A stretch of 64,000 bases of DNA from Pyruvatibacter sp. HU-CL02332. GTDB taxonomy: Bacteria > Pseudomonadota > Alphaproteobacteria > CGMCC-115125. The stretch lies in NCBI RefSeq assembly GCF_040362765.1, contig NZ_BAABWK010000002.1:1-64000 (forward strand), in the 5' to 3' direction. Below the pieces are notes generated by a model that did no database searches, was not told where the DNA came from, and saw only the letters and a list, made by a program, of their open reading frames with translations. This document shows, one piece after another, positions 37,442 to 46,635 of this stretch (position 1 is the stretch's first letter; each line of letters begins with the position of its first letter). The translations under genes were made by a program, and so were the position numbers.

Positions 37442-39097
37442 CTAGTTGGCGGATGGCGCATACCAGTCGTCTGGTGGAACGGTGATGCAGCTGATGCCTT
37501 CTCGGATCAACGCCGTACATGCATTCCGGGCCTGGTCTTCGCCGGTAAATCCTGTGAAACGAGATCTGAAAAGTGTGCGGGAGGCGGTTTTAACCGGCAC
37601 AGTCGCTGGCCCTTTGCCTTTGAGCACGCTTGGTGCGCGTGACATCGCGGCCTGAATACGACGACCAGCTTCTGCAGCATCTGCATACGCACCAATCTGA
37701 ATACGCCATGCAGCACCCACAGGTGCCGCAGTGTAGGGCTGTGGCTGGGCGAGACTGGCATAATTGGTTTCGGTTGGTGGCGTATAGTCGCCAGCACCAA
37801 GAGTGCTTGTGAGCCCCGGCTCGCTTTCACGTGCATTTGCAGGGGAGACGAGCCATGCCGTTACGTCTTCAAAAACCTTCGCGTCTGCTGCTGGTGCGCT
37901 TGCAACGGCGAGGCGTCGCTGCTCGGGAACCTGAGGTGTCGGCGGTGTAAGGGTTGTCGTCTGACGCAGTGCCGGCGTTGGAATAGGCGCTGTATCAGCA
38001 AGAAGGTTTGCGGCCACATCTATGGGCAAATTGTTGGACGCCGCAGCAGGCGTTGGCACAGGAGTCGCTGCAGGTTGCTGCAGGCTGGCAAGGACCGGTG
38101 ACGGAGTGGGCGATGGCGCCGCAGCAATCGCCGGCTGAGGGGCAGCTTGTTGTGGCCGCATGCGTGGAATAGGGGCGGCAGATGCAATGGACATGTGACC
38201 CCGGCGCGGAACGCGACCGAAAGCTTCATCCAGAATATCAACCATGTGGTCATCACGAGCACGAGGTGTCTTGCCACCAAGCACGACACCGACCAGATGC
38301 TTACCATCACGGATGACCGATGCGGTCAGGTTGAACCCTGATGCGCGGGTGTACCCGGTCTTGATGCCGTTGGTGCCTTCGTAGTCACCCAACAGGTTGT
38401 TGTGGTTGTTGAATATCCGACCGCGGAAATTGAAACTCTCAGTGCTGAAATAGGCGTAGTACTGAGGGAAGTCGTCCATCACGCGCTGAGCCAGGGTTGC
38501 CATGTCGCGTGCAGTTGTGACCTGACGCTTGTCAGGAAGCCCATGTGGATTGCGGAACGTCGTGCGGGCCATGCCGAGCTCGCGGGCTCGCTTGGTCATC
38601 TTCTGCGCAAATTTGCGTTGCGTCCCACCGATGTTTTCGGCAACCACCATCGCAACGTCGTTCGCCGACTTGGTGACGAGGGCGAGGATAGCCTCTTCGA
38701 CAGTAATCGTGTCACCGGCATCAAGGCCGAGCTTGGATGGAGCCTGACCCTCAGCATTCTTGGATACAAGCCAAGGGGTGTTGAGTTTGATGTTTTCCTG
38801 AGCCAGCTCATCAAAGACGATGTAAAGGGTCATGATCTTTGTGAGGGAGGCGGGGTAGCGCGGCGCATCGGCATTGCGCGCGAACAGCACGCGGCCGGAA
38901 TACTTGTCGAGAACCAGAGCGGCATATTTGGGTTTTGCGACCGCAGGCGTGGTTGCAATGAGCGCAAGGCTCAGTACCGCAGCAAAGCAAGCCAATACCA
39001 GCGCGCTCAAACGCGAGGTCTGGTGTGATGAGTGACTAGATCCAAACGATCCGGTCCCCAAGGCTATTGCCCCTCTTACGCAGCCCATAAAGTCCAT
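37442..39097 (-). CDS. D-alanyl-D-alanine carboxypeptidase with SPOR domain
   Basis: A 551-residue class C-type low-mass PBP (peptidase S11) that trims peptidoglycan pentapeptides. Signal segment about residues 30-54, then SxxK as SLTK (Ser84, Lys87), SxN as SAN in VTKSANDVAM and KTG in GIKTGYTRASG. After about residue 300 comes a long Pro/Ala/Thr linker, then a C-terminal SPOR domain (about 470-545, WRIQIGAYADAAEAGRRIQ) that binds denuded glycan at the septum. The start at 39097 is the longest; the true start could be slightly later. Confidence 0.9.
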   Translation of the reverse strand: MDFMGCVRGAIALGTGSFGSSHSSHQTSRLSALVLACFAAVLSLALIATTPAVAKPKYAALVLDKYSGRVLFARNADAPRYPASLTKIMTLYIVFDELAQENIKLNTPWLVSKNAEGQAPSKLGLDAGDTITVEEAILALVTKSANDVAMVVAENIGGTQRKFAQKMTKRARELGMARTTFRNPHGLPDKRQVTTARDMATLAQRVMDDFPQYYAYFSTESFNFRGRIFNNHNNLLGDYEGTNGIKTGYTRASGFNLTASVIRDGKHLVGVVLGGKTPRARDDHMVDILDEAFGRVPRRGHMSIASAAPIPRMRPQQAAPQPAIAAAPSPTPSPVLASLQQPAATPVPTPAAASNNLPIDVAANLLADTAPIPTPALRQTTTLTPPTPQVPEQRRLAVASAPAADAKVFEDVTAWLVSPANARESEPGLTSTLGAGDYTPPTETNYASLAQPQPYTAAPVGAAWRIQIGAYADAAEAGRRIQAAMSRAPSVLKGKGPATVPVKTASRTLFRSRFTGFTGEDQARNACTALIREGISCITVPPDDWYAPSAN

Positions 39098-39497
39098 CCC
39101 CCGATGGCACAGTTGTTAGCACGATATGTGCCCAACATGCCTCGTTTTGGTACCCGAAACTCAGGTCCAGCAAGGCTCCCCAATACAATGTCCTTAGCGT
39201 ATGCAGGTTCAATGCCGAGGGCAACAGCGGTCCCGCCTGCAACTGGCGCAATTGCACTCTTCGTGCGGTCCAGTGGTTTATGTCTGCGCATGGACAGGAG
39301 GGCCGCAAAAAGTGGGAAAGACATCGGGATTCCGTGAGTTTTCCAAGTTATGCGTCGAGATTGCGGTTTTGGTGTTACAAATTGGTTAACGAAGCTTAAC
39401 GTTTGCCTGTATCTCGGTGTGCCCTGTCGCGCTAAGAAGGCGTTCATCAGTGGTTCTTTGGGTTGGGGAAACCAGCCACGCGTAATAGGGTCGAAAA
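39098..39497. other. Intergenic region dacC-DUF1499
   Basis: 400 bases between divergent genes. The only marked sequence is a pair of TTAA half sites (39386-39389 and 39396-39399) with C after each, spaced 6 bases apart; the CtrA consensus is TTAA-N7-TTAA(C), so this is a near match only. No clear promoter or RNA was seen, and a 123-codon minus-strand reading frame here is judged a shadow. Confidence 0.45.
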
Positions 39498-39929
39498 ATG
39501 GCTAGATCAAAGGCAATCAAATCAGGCACTCCGGCGCTTGATTTTACAAAACTCAAGCTAAAGGGCTCGCCAAACGAGTATCTGGTGGCTCCTGAAGACC
39601 TGTGTAAGAACGCGGTGCCGCATCTTCCTGCAGATGTCTATGACGTTTCGGCAGAAGATCTGCGTGATGCGGTTATGCATGTGGTGTCACACCAGTCTCG
39701 CGTTGAGCTGGATGGCATGGATGAAGCCGCCAAAGCCTTCGAGTTTGTCCATTATTCGGCGGTTTTGAACTTCAAGGACATGATTTCCATCCGCGTCCTG
39801 CCGGTCGGTGCCAAGCAGTCTACGATTGCCATCTACAGCCGCTCCAAATCGGGCTACTACGATTTTGGTGTGAACAAGAACCGTGTTGAAGCCTGGCTTG
39901 AAGAGCTTGAAGGTGAAGTTATCCGCTAA
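39498..39929 (+). CDS. DUF1499-family protein
   Basis: The 143-residue product starts MARSKAIKSGTPALDFTKLK and has the family end ISIRVLPVG...STIAIYSRSKSGYYDFGVN-K-NR, in which the SRSxxGxxDFGVNxxR pattern is the hallmark of DUF1499. No signal peptide is visible, unlike many members. Function unknown. A perfect GCCTCATGAGGC palindrome (39936-39947) follows the stop. Confidence 0.82.
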   Translation: MARSKAIKSGTPALDFTKLKLKGSPNEYLVAPEDLCKNAVPHLPADVYDVSAEDLRDAVMHVVSHQSRVELDGMDEAAKAFEFVHYSAVLNFKDMISIRVLPVGAKQSTIAIYSRSKSGYYDFGVNKNRVEAWLEELEGEVIR

Positions 39930-40073
39930 GACGAGGCCTCATGAGGCTGAATCCCGCAGGAAAACGGGCAAAACGCCCTGACAACCTTCACATTTTCGCA
40001 TTTGCACCCATATTATCAGAACACTGCCGGGAGTTCTCCATGGCGGCGGCTTCCCAGTGATATAATCGAGTCT

Positions 40074-40454
40074 ATGAACACGACTGACCACAGCATTATT
40101 CGCCACGTCTTGTTGCCAGAAGAGCCCGGTGCGCCCGATGAGCCGCCAGGTCGTGGCGGCACGGATACGGGCGTTATCACCAAGACGCAGCCGAAGACCA
40201 AAAAGCCGTCGCTGTACAAAGTGCTGCTGCTCAATGACGACTACACACCCATGGAATTTGTCATTCATGTTCTCGAGCGGGTGTTTCACATGGGCAGTGA
40301 AGATGCCACGCGGGTGATGCTGCATGTGCATCAAAACGGCGTCGGGGTCTGCGGTGTGTTCACCTACGAAGTCGCGGAAACCAAGGTGACGCAGGTGATG
40401 GACCTTGCAGGCCAGCACCAGCACCCCCTGCAATGCACGATGGAGAAAGAGTAA
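40074..40454 (+). CDS. clpS: ClpAP adaptor ClpS
   Basis: ClpS delivers N-degron substrates to ClpA. The 126-residue product has a flexible N-terminal tail of about 45 residues and the folded core with [20 protein letters not shown] and [22 protein letters not shown], including the DD pair that reads the substrate alpha-amine. ATG 40074 is preferred over an upstream in-frame start that would add 24 unconserved residues. It lies 92 bases before clpA. Confidence 0.95.
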   Translation: MNTTDHSIIRHVLLPEEPGAPDEPPGRGGTDTGVITKTQPKTKKPSLYKVLLLNDDYTPMEFVIHVLERVFHMGSEDATRVMLHVHQNGVGVCGVFTYEVAETKVTQVMDLAGQHQHPLQCTMEKE

Positions 40455-40546
40455 ATCTCCACATCATTGCGCAATGCCTATTCCGGCGTCAGACTGACTA
40501 AGCGGGGCATGAGTCCGGCCCTCGCGTTTATGAGGAGTTGAGTGCG

Positions 40547-42868
40547 TTGCCATCATTTTCACGCAGCCTTGAAGAAGGTCTCCATCGCGCACTGGCCTTG
40601 GCCAATGAGCGGGGTCACGAATACGCAACGCTAGAGCATCTGCTGCTGGCGCTGCTCGATGATCAGGACGCTGCCGCTGTCATGCGCGCGTGCTCCGTTG
40701 ATCTCGACAAGCTGCGGACCGACCTTTCGTCCTACATCGACAACGAGCTTGCGAACCTCATCATCACCAGCGGTGAGGACTCAAAGCCGACTGCCGGTTT
40801 CCAGCGCGTCATTCAGCGCGCCGTAATTCACGTGCAGTCTTCTGGCCGTGAAGAAGTGACCGGTGCGAATGTGCTGGTCGCGATCTTTGCTGAACGCGAA
40901 AGCCATGCTGCGTACTTCCTGCAGGAGCAGGACATGACGCGCTATGACGCGGTGAACTACATCAGCCATGGCATTGCGAAGCGTGGCGAAATGAGTGAGA
41001 CGCGGACGCCGCGCGGTGCAAACGAAGAAGAGCCTTCAGGTGAGGGTGCTGCCAAGGATGGTACCGAAGCGCTTGAGACCTATTGCGTCGATCTCAACAA
41101 GAAGGCCATGGACGGCAAGATCGATCCGCTGATTGGTCGTGACTCTGAAATCGACAGAACCATTCAAATCCTTTGCCGCCGCTCCAAAAACAACCCGCTA
41201 TTCGTGGGTGACCCTGGCGTTGGCAAGACAGCCATCGCAGAAGGTCTTGCGCGCAAAATCGTCAATGGGGAAGTGCCGGAAGTCCTGAAGGACGCCACCA
41301 TCTTCTCGTTGGACATGGGCGCACTGCTTGCGGGCACACGTTATCGCGGTGACTTTGAGGAACGTCTCAAAGCGGTTGTGAAGGAACTTGAAGAGTTCCC
41401 CGGCGCTGTGATGTTCATTGACGAGATTCATACGGTCATTGGTGCGGGTGCCACATCCGGTGGTGCCATGGACGCGTCAAATCTTCTGAAGCCTGCGCTT
41501 CAGAATGGTGAGCTGCGCTGCATCGGGTCAACGACCTACAAGGAGTACCGTCAGCATTTTGAGAAGGACCGGGCGCTCGTTCGTCGGTTCCAGAAAATTG
41601 ATGTGGCGGAACCATCTGTTCCCGACGCGATCAAGATCCTCAAAGGGCTCAAGCCATATTTTGAGGACTATCACAAAATTCGCTACACGAACGATGCCAT
41701 CAAGACGGCAGTCGAATTGTCTGCGCGGTACATGCACGACCGTAAGCTGCCGGACAAAGCCATTGATGTGATCGATGAAGTCGGTGCGTCACAGATGCTG
41801 CTTCCTGAAAGCCGCCGCAAAAAAACGGTGGGTGTGAAGGAAGTGGAAGCGGTTGTGTCCACCATGGCCCGCATTCCGCCAAAATCGGTCACCAAGACCG
41901 ACACTGAAAAGCTGTCCAGTCTGGACAAGGATCTCAAACGCGTCGTGTTTGGTCAGGACGATGCGATTGTCGCCTTGTCTGCGGCCATCAAGCTGGCGCG
42001 GGCAGGCTTGCGGGAGCCTGAAAAGCCAATCGGGTCCTATCTGTTCTCCGGTCCCACAGGTGTCGGTAAAACAGAAGTCGCCCGTCAGCTCGCCTCGATC
42101 ATGGGTGTCGAGCTACTTCGGTTCGACATGTCTGAGTACATGGAACGGCACACGGTTTCCCGGCTGCTTGGTGCGCCTCCCGGCTATGTAGGCTTTGATC
42201 AGGGCGGGTTGCTCACGGATGGTGTGGACCAGCATCCGCATTGTGTGCTGCTGCTTGATGAAATCGAAAAAGCCCATCCGGACCTGTTCAACATTTTGCT
42301 GCAGGTGATGGATCACGGCTCGCTGACCGATCACAACGGCAAGAAGATCGACTTCCGTAATGTGATCCTGATCATGACCACCAATGCGGGTGCCAGCGAT
42401 ATGCAAAAGCCACCGATCGGCTTTGGCCGCACCAAGCGGGAGGGCGAGGACGAAGAAGCGATCAAGAAGCTGTTCACGCCGGAGTTCCGTAACCGTCTGG
42501 ACGCTGTCATTCCGTTCTCCGGCCTGTCCGAAGAAATCATTGCACGCGTCGTCGAGAAGTTTGTGCTTCAGCTTGAAGTACAGCTTGCTGACCGCAACGT
42601 GACGATTGAGCTGTCCAAGGCTGCTAACAAATGGCTTGGCGAACGTGGGTTTGACGAAAACTTTGGTGCTCGTCCACTGAGCCGGATCATTCAAGAACAC
42701 GTCAAAAAGCCACTGGCCGAGGAGCTGCTGTTCGGCAAGCTCAAGCGCGGCGGTGTGGTGCACGTGGATGTCAAAGACGACGCATTGTCCTTCGCTGTGG
42801 AGGCAGCAGCGCCGCCGCCCAGCAAAAAGAAGGGCGGCAAGAAGGCTCCAGCGAAGGCCGCCAAGTAG
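40547..42868 (+). CDS. clpA: ATP-dependent Clp protease ATPase subunit ClpA
   Basis: A double-ring AAA+ unfoldase for ClpP. The 773-residue product starts at TTG 40547 ([20 protein letters not shown]), as in other alphaproteobacteria; GAGGAG (40532-40537) is 9 bases before this TTG but abuts the upstream in-frame TTG at 40538. Walker A motifs are GDPGVGKTA near residue 225 and GPTGVGKTE near 504. The Clp N domain (1-145) that binds ClpS is present. A basic Lys/Ala tail of about 15 residues ends the protein. Confidence 0.96.
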   Translation: MPSFSRSLEEGLHRALALANERGHEYATLEHLLLALLDDQDAAAVMRACSVDLDKLRTDLSSYIDNELANLIITSGEDSKPTAGFQRVIQRAVIHVQSSGREEVTGANVLVAIFAERESHAAYFLQEQDMTRYDAVNYISHGIAKRGEMSETRTPRGANEEEPSGEGAAKDGTEALETYCVDLNKKAMDGKIDPLIGRDSEIDRTIQILCRRSKNNPLFVGDPGVGKTAIAEGLARKIVNGEVPEVLKDATIFSLDMGALLAGTRYRGDFEERLKAVVKELEEFPGAVMFIDEIHTVIGAGATSGGAMDASNLLKPALQNGELRCIGSTTYKEYRQHFEKDRALVRRFQKIDVAEPSVPDAIKILKGLKPYFEDYHKIRYTNDAIKTAVELSARYMHDRKLPDKAIDVIDEVGASQMLLPESRRKKTVGVKEVEAVVSTMARIPPKSVTKTDTEKLSSLDKDLKRVVFGQDDAIVALSAAIKLARAGLREPEKPIGSYLFSGPTGVGKTEVARQLASIMGVELLRFDMSEYMERHTVSRLLGAPPGYVGFDQGGLLTDGVDQHPHCVLLLDEIEKAHPDLFNILLQVMDHGSLTDHNGKKIDFRNVILIMTTNAGASDMQKPPIGFGRTKREGEDEEAIKKLFTPEFRNRLDAVIPFSGLSEEIIARVVEKFVLQLEVQLADRNVTIELSKAANKWLGERGFDENFGARPLSRIIQEHVKKPLAEELLFGKLKRGGVVHVDVKDDALSFAVEAAAPPPSKKKGGKKAPAKAAK

Positions 42869-42888
42869 GCTGGTCTTGCAGAAGTATG

Positions 42889-42919
42889 AAAAGGGCGTCT
42901 TTCACGAGGCGCCCTTTTT
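42889..42919 (+). terminator. Intrinsic terminator after clpA
   Basis: AAAAGGGCG (42889-42897) pairs with CGCCCTTTT (42910-42918) over a 12-base loop; the stem's 3' arm runs into TTTTT. It lies 20 bases after the clpA stop. The A-rich 5' arm would also let it act in reverse, ending the convergent WYL-regulator transcript. Confidence 0.88.
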
Positions 42920-42928
42920 CTTTGGACG

Positions 42929-43627
42929 TCAGGTGGGGCGTTCGTGGCCTTCGAGTTCCATCTGGCGGTAGAAGTCGGTCAGCGACTTGCCTGGCTCATG
43001 GGTAAATTTTCCATCGGGCTTCATGGCGCTGATCCTGTCGAGGCGGAACATCCGAAAATCGTTGCGTAGCTCACACCAGCCCACCAGGGTCCAGACACGC
43101 CCCCAATACCAAAGACCCAGGGGACGAACTGTGCGGCTGCTTGCGTCACCTGCAGCGTCTTCATAGTCGAAGCTCAGTCTCGTCCTTGATTCAACGGCAC
43201 GCTCAAGGTCATCAAGGCGCTTGCGGTAATCGTCATTGATTTGTGGGGGGGCAAATGCGTGGATCTGAACTTGCCGACCATGGTCACGAGCAGACGGCGG
43301 CAGAACGGTTTCAATCTTGACCAGAGCTTCCTGTGCAGCCTTGGCCATGTCAGCACCACCCCAGGCCCTGATTAGCCGTGCACCGGCCACGAGAGCCACG
43401 ACTTCATCCTTGGAAAACATCATGGGCGGAAGGTCAAAACCTTCGCGCATCAGGTAGCCAATGCCGGCCTCACCATCAATGGGGACCCCGGCACCAATGA
43501 GATCAGCGATGTCTCGATAGATTGTACGCTCGGATACTTCCAGCCGTTCTGACAATTGGCGGGCCGTGGTGAGCCGACCACCTCTGAGATGTTGAACAAT
43601 CTGAAAAAGGCGGTCGGCTCTGCGCAT
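42929..43627 (-). CDS. WYL-domain transcriptional regulator (YafY-type)
   Basis: The 232-residue product has an N-terminal winged helix (about 1-55, MRRADRLFQIVQHLRGGRLT and SERTIYRDIADLIGAG) and a WYL domain (about 135-215) with GLWYWGRVWTLVGWCE and FRMFRLDRI. WYL regulators sense ligands or nucleic acids and often control VOC or stress genes beside them. It lies 18 bases downstream of a VOC gene in the same direction; the inverted repeat at 44069-44092 is its likely operator. Confidence 0.92.
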   Translation of the reverse strand: MRRADRLFQIVQHLRGGRLTTARQLSERLEVSERTIYRDIADLIGAGVPIDGEAGIGYLMREGFDLPPMMFSKDEVVALVAGARLIRAWGGADMAKAAQEALVKIETVLPPSARDHGRQVQIHAFAPPQINDDYRKRLDDLERAVESRTRLSFDYEDAAGDASSRTVRPLGLWYWGRVWTLVGWCELRNDFRMFRLDRISAMKPDGKFTHEPGKSLTDFYRQMELEGHERPT

Positions 43628-43645
43628 GGGGTTACCCGCTGGTGG

Positions 43646-44023
43646 TTATCCGATTGTCTCAAACAGCCCGATGGAATTTCCATCCGGGTCAATAGCATAG
43701 GCAAACCGCCCGGCGGGAATTGTCACTGGTTCGCCAAGGACCTTGCCGCCTGCTTTGCCTGTGCGAGCCATGGCGTCTTCCAACTTGTCGGGAATTGCGA
43801 AATGAGCCGTTGGGCCTTCACCTGCCTTGGCGGGGGTGCCGGGGTAGATGTGCCCGGCAACACCGGTTCCATCTGCCGTGGGGAACATGGCCATGGGGTT
43901 GGGTCCGCTGTCATCGCGCTTGAGATCAAGACCAAAGACGTCGTTGTAAAATGTGATGGCGCGGTCAACATCTGTGACCGGGATCTCAGTCCAGACTGTA
44001 AAATTCTGCGGTGCGTGTGCCAT
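43646..44023 (-). CDS. VOC-family protein (glyoxalase/dioxygenase fold)
   Basis: A 125-residue protein with the two beta-alpha-beta-beta-beta modules of the VOC fold: FTVWTEIPVTDVDRAITFYN at the start and GRFAYAIDPDGNSIGLFE at the end, where the late Glu is a usual metal ligand. Function not known. AAGGAGAG precedes the ATG. It is the first gene after the inverted repeat and is co-directional with the WYL regulator. Confidence 0.85.
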   Translation of the reverse strand: MAHAPQNFTVWTEIPVTDVDRAITFYNDVFGLDLKRDDSGPNPMAMFPTADGTGVAGHIYPGTPAKAGEGPTAHFAIPDKLEDAMARTGKAGGKVLGEPVTIPAGRFAYAIDPDGNSIGLFETIG

Positions 44024-44068
44024 GTCCGTCTCTCCTTTTGGGGTATGGAGAGATACAGTGACAGACCG

Positions 44069-44092
44069 CTCCTGACAGCATGGTGTCAGGAG
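44069..44092 (-). promoter_or_regulatory. Perfect inverted repeat, probable operator
   Basis: CTCCTGACA (44069-44077) and TGTCAGGAG (44084-44092) are perfect 9-bp arms around a 6-base centre. It lies 45 bases before the VOC start, where the -35 box would be, and 8 bases after the stop of the preceding VOC gene. The core CTGACA-N6-TGTCAG looks like a dimeric regulator site; the WYL protein two genes away is the obvious candidate. It could also form an RNA hairpin. Confidence 0.6.
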
Positions 44093-44100
44093 GGTTCTCC

Positions 44101-44529
44101 TTACTGGCTTTCCTGGACAGCAAACTCAACTGACTGTCCGTAACTGACTTCCAGTGTGTGCCCGTCCGGGTCCTGTATGAAGGCCCAGTAACCCACTGGC
44201 GGACCTGTATCTGTCGGGCCGCTGAAGGCACGTCCTTCTGTAGCTGCGAGCGCGACGAGTTCGTCCACGCGTGCCCGACTTTCAACGCATACGCCGAGAT
44301 GTCCAAAGGGGCCTAATGGCGCTTCACCCTGTTTGGCCTCAAGAAACACGACGGCGAAGGCGCGTCTTAGATCAGACAGCCAGAAGACACGGGTGCCTCC
44401 ATCAGTGCGATCATGGATCAGCTTCATGCCGGCAAAGCGCGTGTAGAAATCGATCGTCTTGTCAGCATCTGTGCAGACGAGGGCAATGTGGGTGAACCCG
44501 ATGTCTGTACCGGGCGCAGCCATGCTCAT
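44101..44529 (-). CDS. VOC-family protein (glyoxalase/dioxygenase fold)
   Basis: The 142-residue product has FTHIALVCTDADKTIDFYTR and, at the end, GYWAFIQDPDGHTLEVSYG, the two metal-binding halves of a VOC protein. The His near residue 14 and late Glu are in ligand positions. It differs clearly from the neighbouring VOC protein, so this is not a recent duplication. Its ATG overlaps the stop of the SMP-30-like gene. Confidence 0.85.
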   Translation of the reverse strand: MSMAAPGTDIGFTHIALVCTDADKTIDFYTRFAGMKLIHDRTDGGTRVFWLSDLRRAFAVVFLEAKQGEAPLGPFGHLGVCVESRARVDELVALAATEGRAFSGPTDTGPPVGYWAFIQDPDGHTLEVSYGQSVEFAVQESQ

Positions 44530-46145
44530 TCTGCCCGGTTCAACCGGAAGACCTGTGCCAGTACTTCTGAAGAGAAATAGAGGTTGCCCTCACCATCTTC
44601 GGCCACGCCGGTGGGCATAAACACTTCTGGCCCTTCTTCGGGAATGACACCGAAGGGGAGGCCGGATGCAACAGTCACTCGATCACCTTCTGGCGTTACC
44701 ATGGTGATCTGCTGCTTTGCAGCTTCCACAATCGCCATGCCGCCATTGGCCAGGAAGGTGAACCCTTCCGGATTGGCGAGATCATCAATGACGGTTTCAA
44801 CGCCGCCGCTATCGGTCAGTCGTGAAATGCGACCGCCTTTGGTCTCTGAAAAATAAATCGCGCTGTCCGGACCCTGTTGCATCATGGCCGGGCCGTCGAG
44901 CTTGTCTGCGAGTGTGATGCGGTCTTCATGGTTGTCCGGATTGACCCTGACGATGGCACCGCGGGCATATTCTGTTACGAGGATGCCGCCATCCTCCAGG
45001 GGCAGGGCTTCTGTGGGCGTGGTGAAGCCGTGCATGAGGTCGATGGATTTCCCGGTGGGACCGTCAAACAGCTGCACGGCACCGGCGGTCAATCCCGCCA
45101 CGGCAAACTTGTTGTGTGCCACTGCCATGCTGGTGGGGTAGTCCATCTCTTGCGCAAAGACGCGGGCGATTTCTGTCACGTCGCCCGTCTGCGTATCGAT
45201 GGAGCGAATGGCGAACACGTCGGCCACATACAGCGTCTTGCCGTCCGGGCCCATGGCGATGTCCGCAGCGACTGCCAGTGGGCCTGAGACCAGAGCGGTG
45301 CTTTCGCCGGTTTCAACGTTCACCTCAATAATGGCGTTGTCGGCCATGTTGGAGATGTAGAGCGTGTCATCCGGTGCGAATGCCAGATTGTCGATGGCGG
45401 GTTTGACCTGCGCTACAATTGTCTTGGCACCTGACGCCACGTCCACTCGGATGACTTCGCCGGCCTGCGTGTCGACTGCGTACAGCTCGTTCTTGGAGTT
45501 GAAGTTGACAGCAGCTGGTGTCTGGAAGCCGTCGGCAATGACTTCAAGGGTGCCTGCATCTACGTTGACGCGGGCAATCTGGCTCTTGAACCAGATTGGG
45601 CCGTAGAGATGTCCGTCGGGGCCAAAGTCAAACCCATTGAGGCCACCCATGTCTTTCATGATGAGGCGGGGGTCTTCCTTGCCGGTGGGGTCGAGTTCCC
45701 ACAAGGCGTCACCTGCAAAGACCTGTGTCATGAACAGGCGGCCATCGTCCGTCCATGCAATTGAGTTTGTGCCGGGCAGGCCTTCAGCGAGCGTGAGCAA
45801 GTCACCGGCCGGCGTGCGGGCAAATACTTTTCCCTGCAGGAAAGCCGTCCAGGCAATCGTCCCGTCGGGGCCTTGTTCCACATCGTCCGCCATGCCGTCT
45901 GGGGCTGCTTCGGCCACGGTGACTGCGCCGGTCTCCCGGTCGATTTCATAAAGTGTTGCGCCAACCACGGATCCTGCCAGGAGCCGGCCTTCTGGCGTCA
46001 CGGTCAAGCCGTGGATGCCGTGGAACGGGGAAGGGCCTGTCAGAGCTTCCAGCGTCCATCCGTCAGCGATGGTGGGTTCGGCGTAGGCCGGAGCAGCAAG
46101 AAGGCTGGCGGCAAGCATGGTTGCCGCGACATGTGAAAGGCGCAT
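44526..46145 (-). CDS. Secreted SMP-30/NHL-type beta-propeller protein
   Basis: The 539-residue product has a signal peptide (residues 1-22, ending APAYAEP). Many propeller blades follow, with repeated GPDG/TPEG turns and patterns such as HGLTVTPEGRLLAGS, NGFDFGPDGHLYGP and NLAFAPDDTLYISN. Such proteins include lactonases and sugar-binding propellers; no catalytic call is possible. It is translationally coupled to the downstream VOC gene (ATGA overlap). Confidence 0.85.
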   Translation of the reverse strand: MRLSHVAATMLAASLLAAPAYAEPTIADGWTLEALTGPSPFHGIHGLTVTPEGRLLAGSVVGATLYEIDRETGAVTVAEAAPDGMADDVEQGPDGTIAWTAFLQGKVFARTPAGDLLTLAEGLPGTNSIAWTDDGRLFMTQVFAGDALWELDPTGKEDPRLIMKDMGGLNGFDFGPDGHLYGPIWFKSQIARVNVDAGTLEVIADGFQTPAAVNFNSKNELYAVDTQAGEVIRVDVASGAKTIVAQVKPAIDNLAFAPDDTLYISNMADNAIIEVNVETGESTALVSGPLAVAADIAMGPDGKTLYVADVFAIRSIDTQTGDVTEIARVFAQEMDYPTSMAVAHNKFAVAGLTAGAVQLFDGPTGKSIDLMHGFTTPTEALPLEDGGILVTEYARGAIVRVNPDNHEDRITLADKLDGPAMMQQGPDSAIYFSETKGGRISRLTDSGGVETVIDDLANPEGFTFLANGGMAIVEAAKQQITMVTPEGDRVTVASGLPFGVIPEEGPEVFMPTGVAEDGEGNLYFSSEVLAQVFRLNRAE

Positions 46146-46193
46146 TTTGGATTCCCCCCGGATGGTCGTTCTTTGATCTTGTTGCCGAGCAGT

Positions 46194-46625
46194 CTAACCC
46201 AAATTGCCGGTTATGCGACCGGCATGATCTGCCAGTATGTCAGCTTCCTGCATGGTGCGGGCGTGCAGGTTCATTTCAACGCCTTCCCACCGGGGGATGA
46301 CGTGGAAGTGGATGTGAAAAACCGTCTGACCCGCCGGCGCGCCTGAGAACTGGGCGCAAATGACGCCGTGTGGATCAAAGGTGGTGCGAACGGCATGGGC
46401 CACTTTGCGGGTGGTGCGGATCATTGCCTCTGCTGCAGCTTCGCTGAGATCAAACATGTTGACCGCTGGTTCGCGCGGGATCACCAGCGTATGGCCTTCA
46501 GCCATAGGCATGATGTCCATGAAAGCGAAGGTGTGCTCATCCTCATAGACTTTGTGAGCCGGTGCTTCGCCACGCAGAATTTTGGCGAAGATATTGTTTT
46601 CGTCATAAGGCGTGTTGAGGCTCAT
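46194..46625 (-). CDS. HIT-family nucleotide-binding protein
   Basis: The 143-residue product begins MSLNTPYDENNIFAKILRGE at ATG 46625 and has the histidine triad HIHFHVIPR near residue 99, typical of Hint-like hydrolases that cleave nucleoside phosphoramidates. The longer in-frame upstream extension overlaps the preceding gene and is not conserved. It lies 10 bases after the FemAB-like gene. Confidence 0.92.
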   Translation of the reverse strand: MSLNTPYDENNIFAKILRGEAPAHKVYEDEHTFAFMDIMPMAEGHTLVIPREPAVNMFDLSEAAAEAMIRTTRKVAHAVRTTFDPHGVICAQFSGAPAGQTVFHIHFHVIPRWEGVEMNLHARTMQEADILADHAGRITGNLG

Positions 46626-46635
46626 GGCGGTGTCC

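Noticed and set aside
39386-39400. CtrA-box-like TTAA-N6-TTAAC
   Set aside because: The CtrA consensus needs a spacing of 7; with 6 it is only a near match, so it is noted in the intergenic entry but not called a site.
39076-39447. A 123-codon minus-strand frame upstream of the DacC-like gene
   Set aside because: It overlaps the dacC start in another frame, lacks a ribosome-binding site I can see and resembles no family.
43646-44529. Recent tandem duplication of the two VOC genes
   Set aside because: Apart from fold motifs (FY near the start, DPDG near the end) the two sequences differ throughout.
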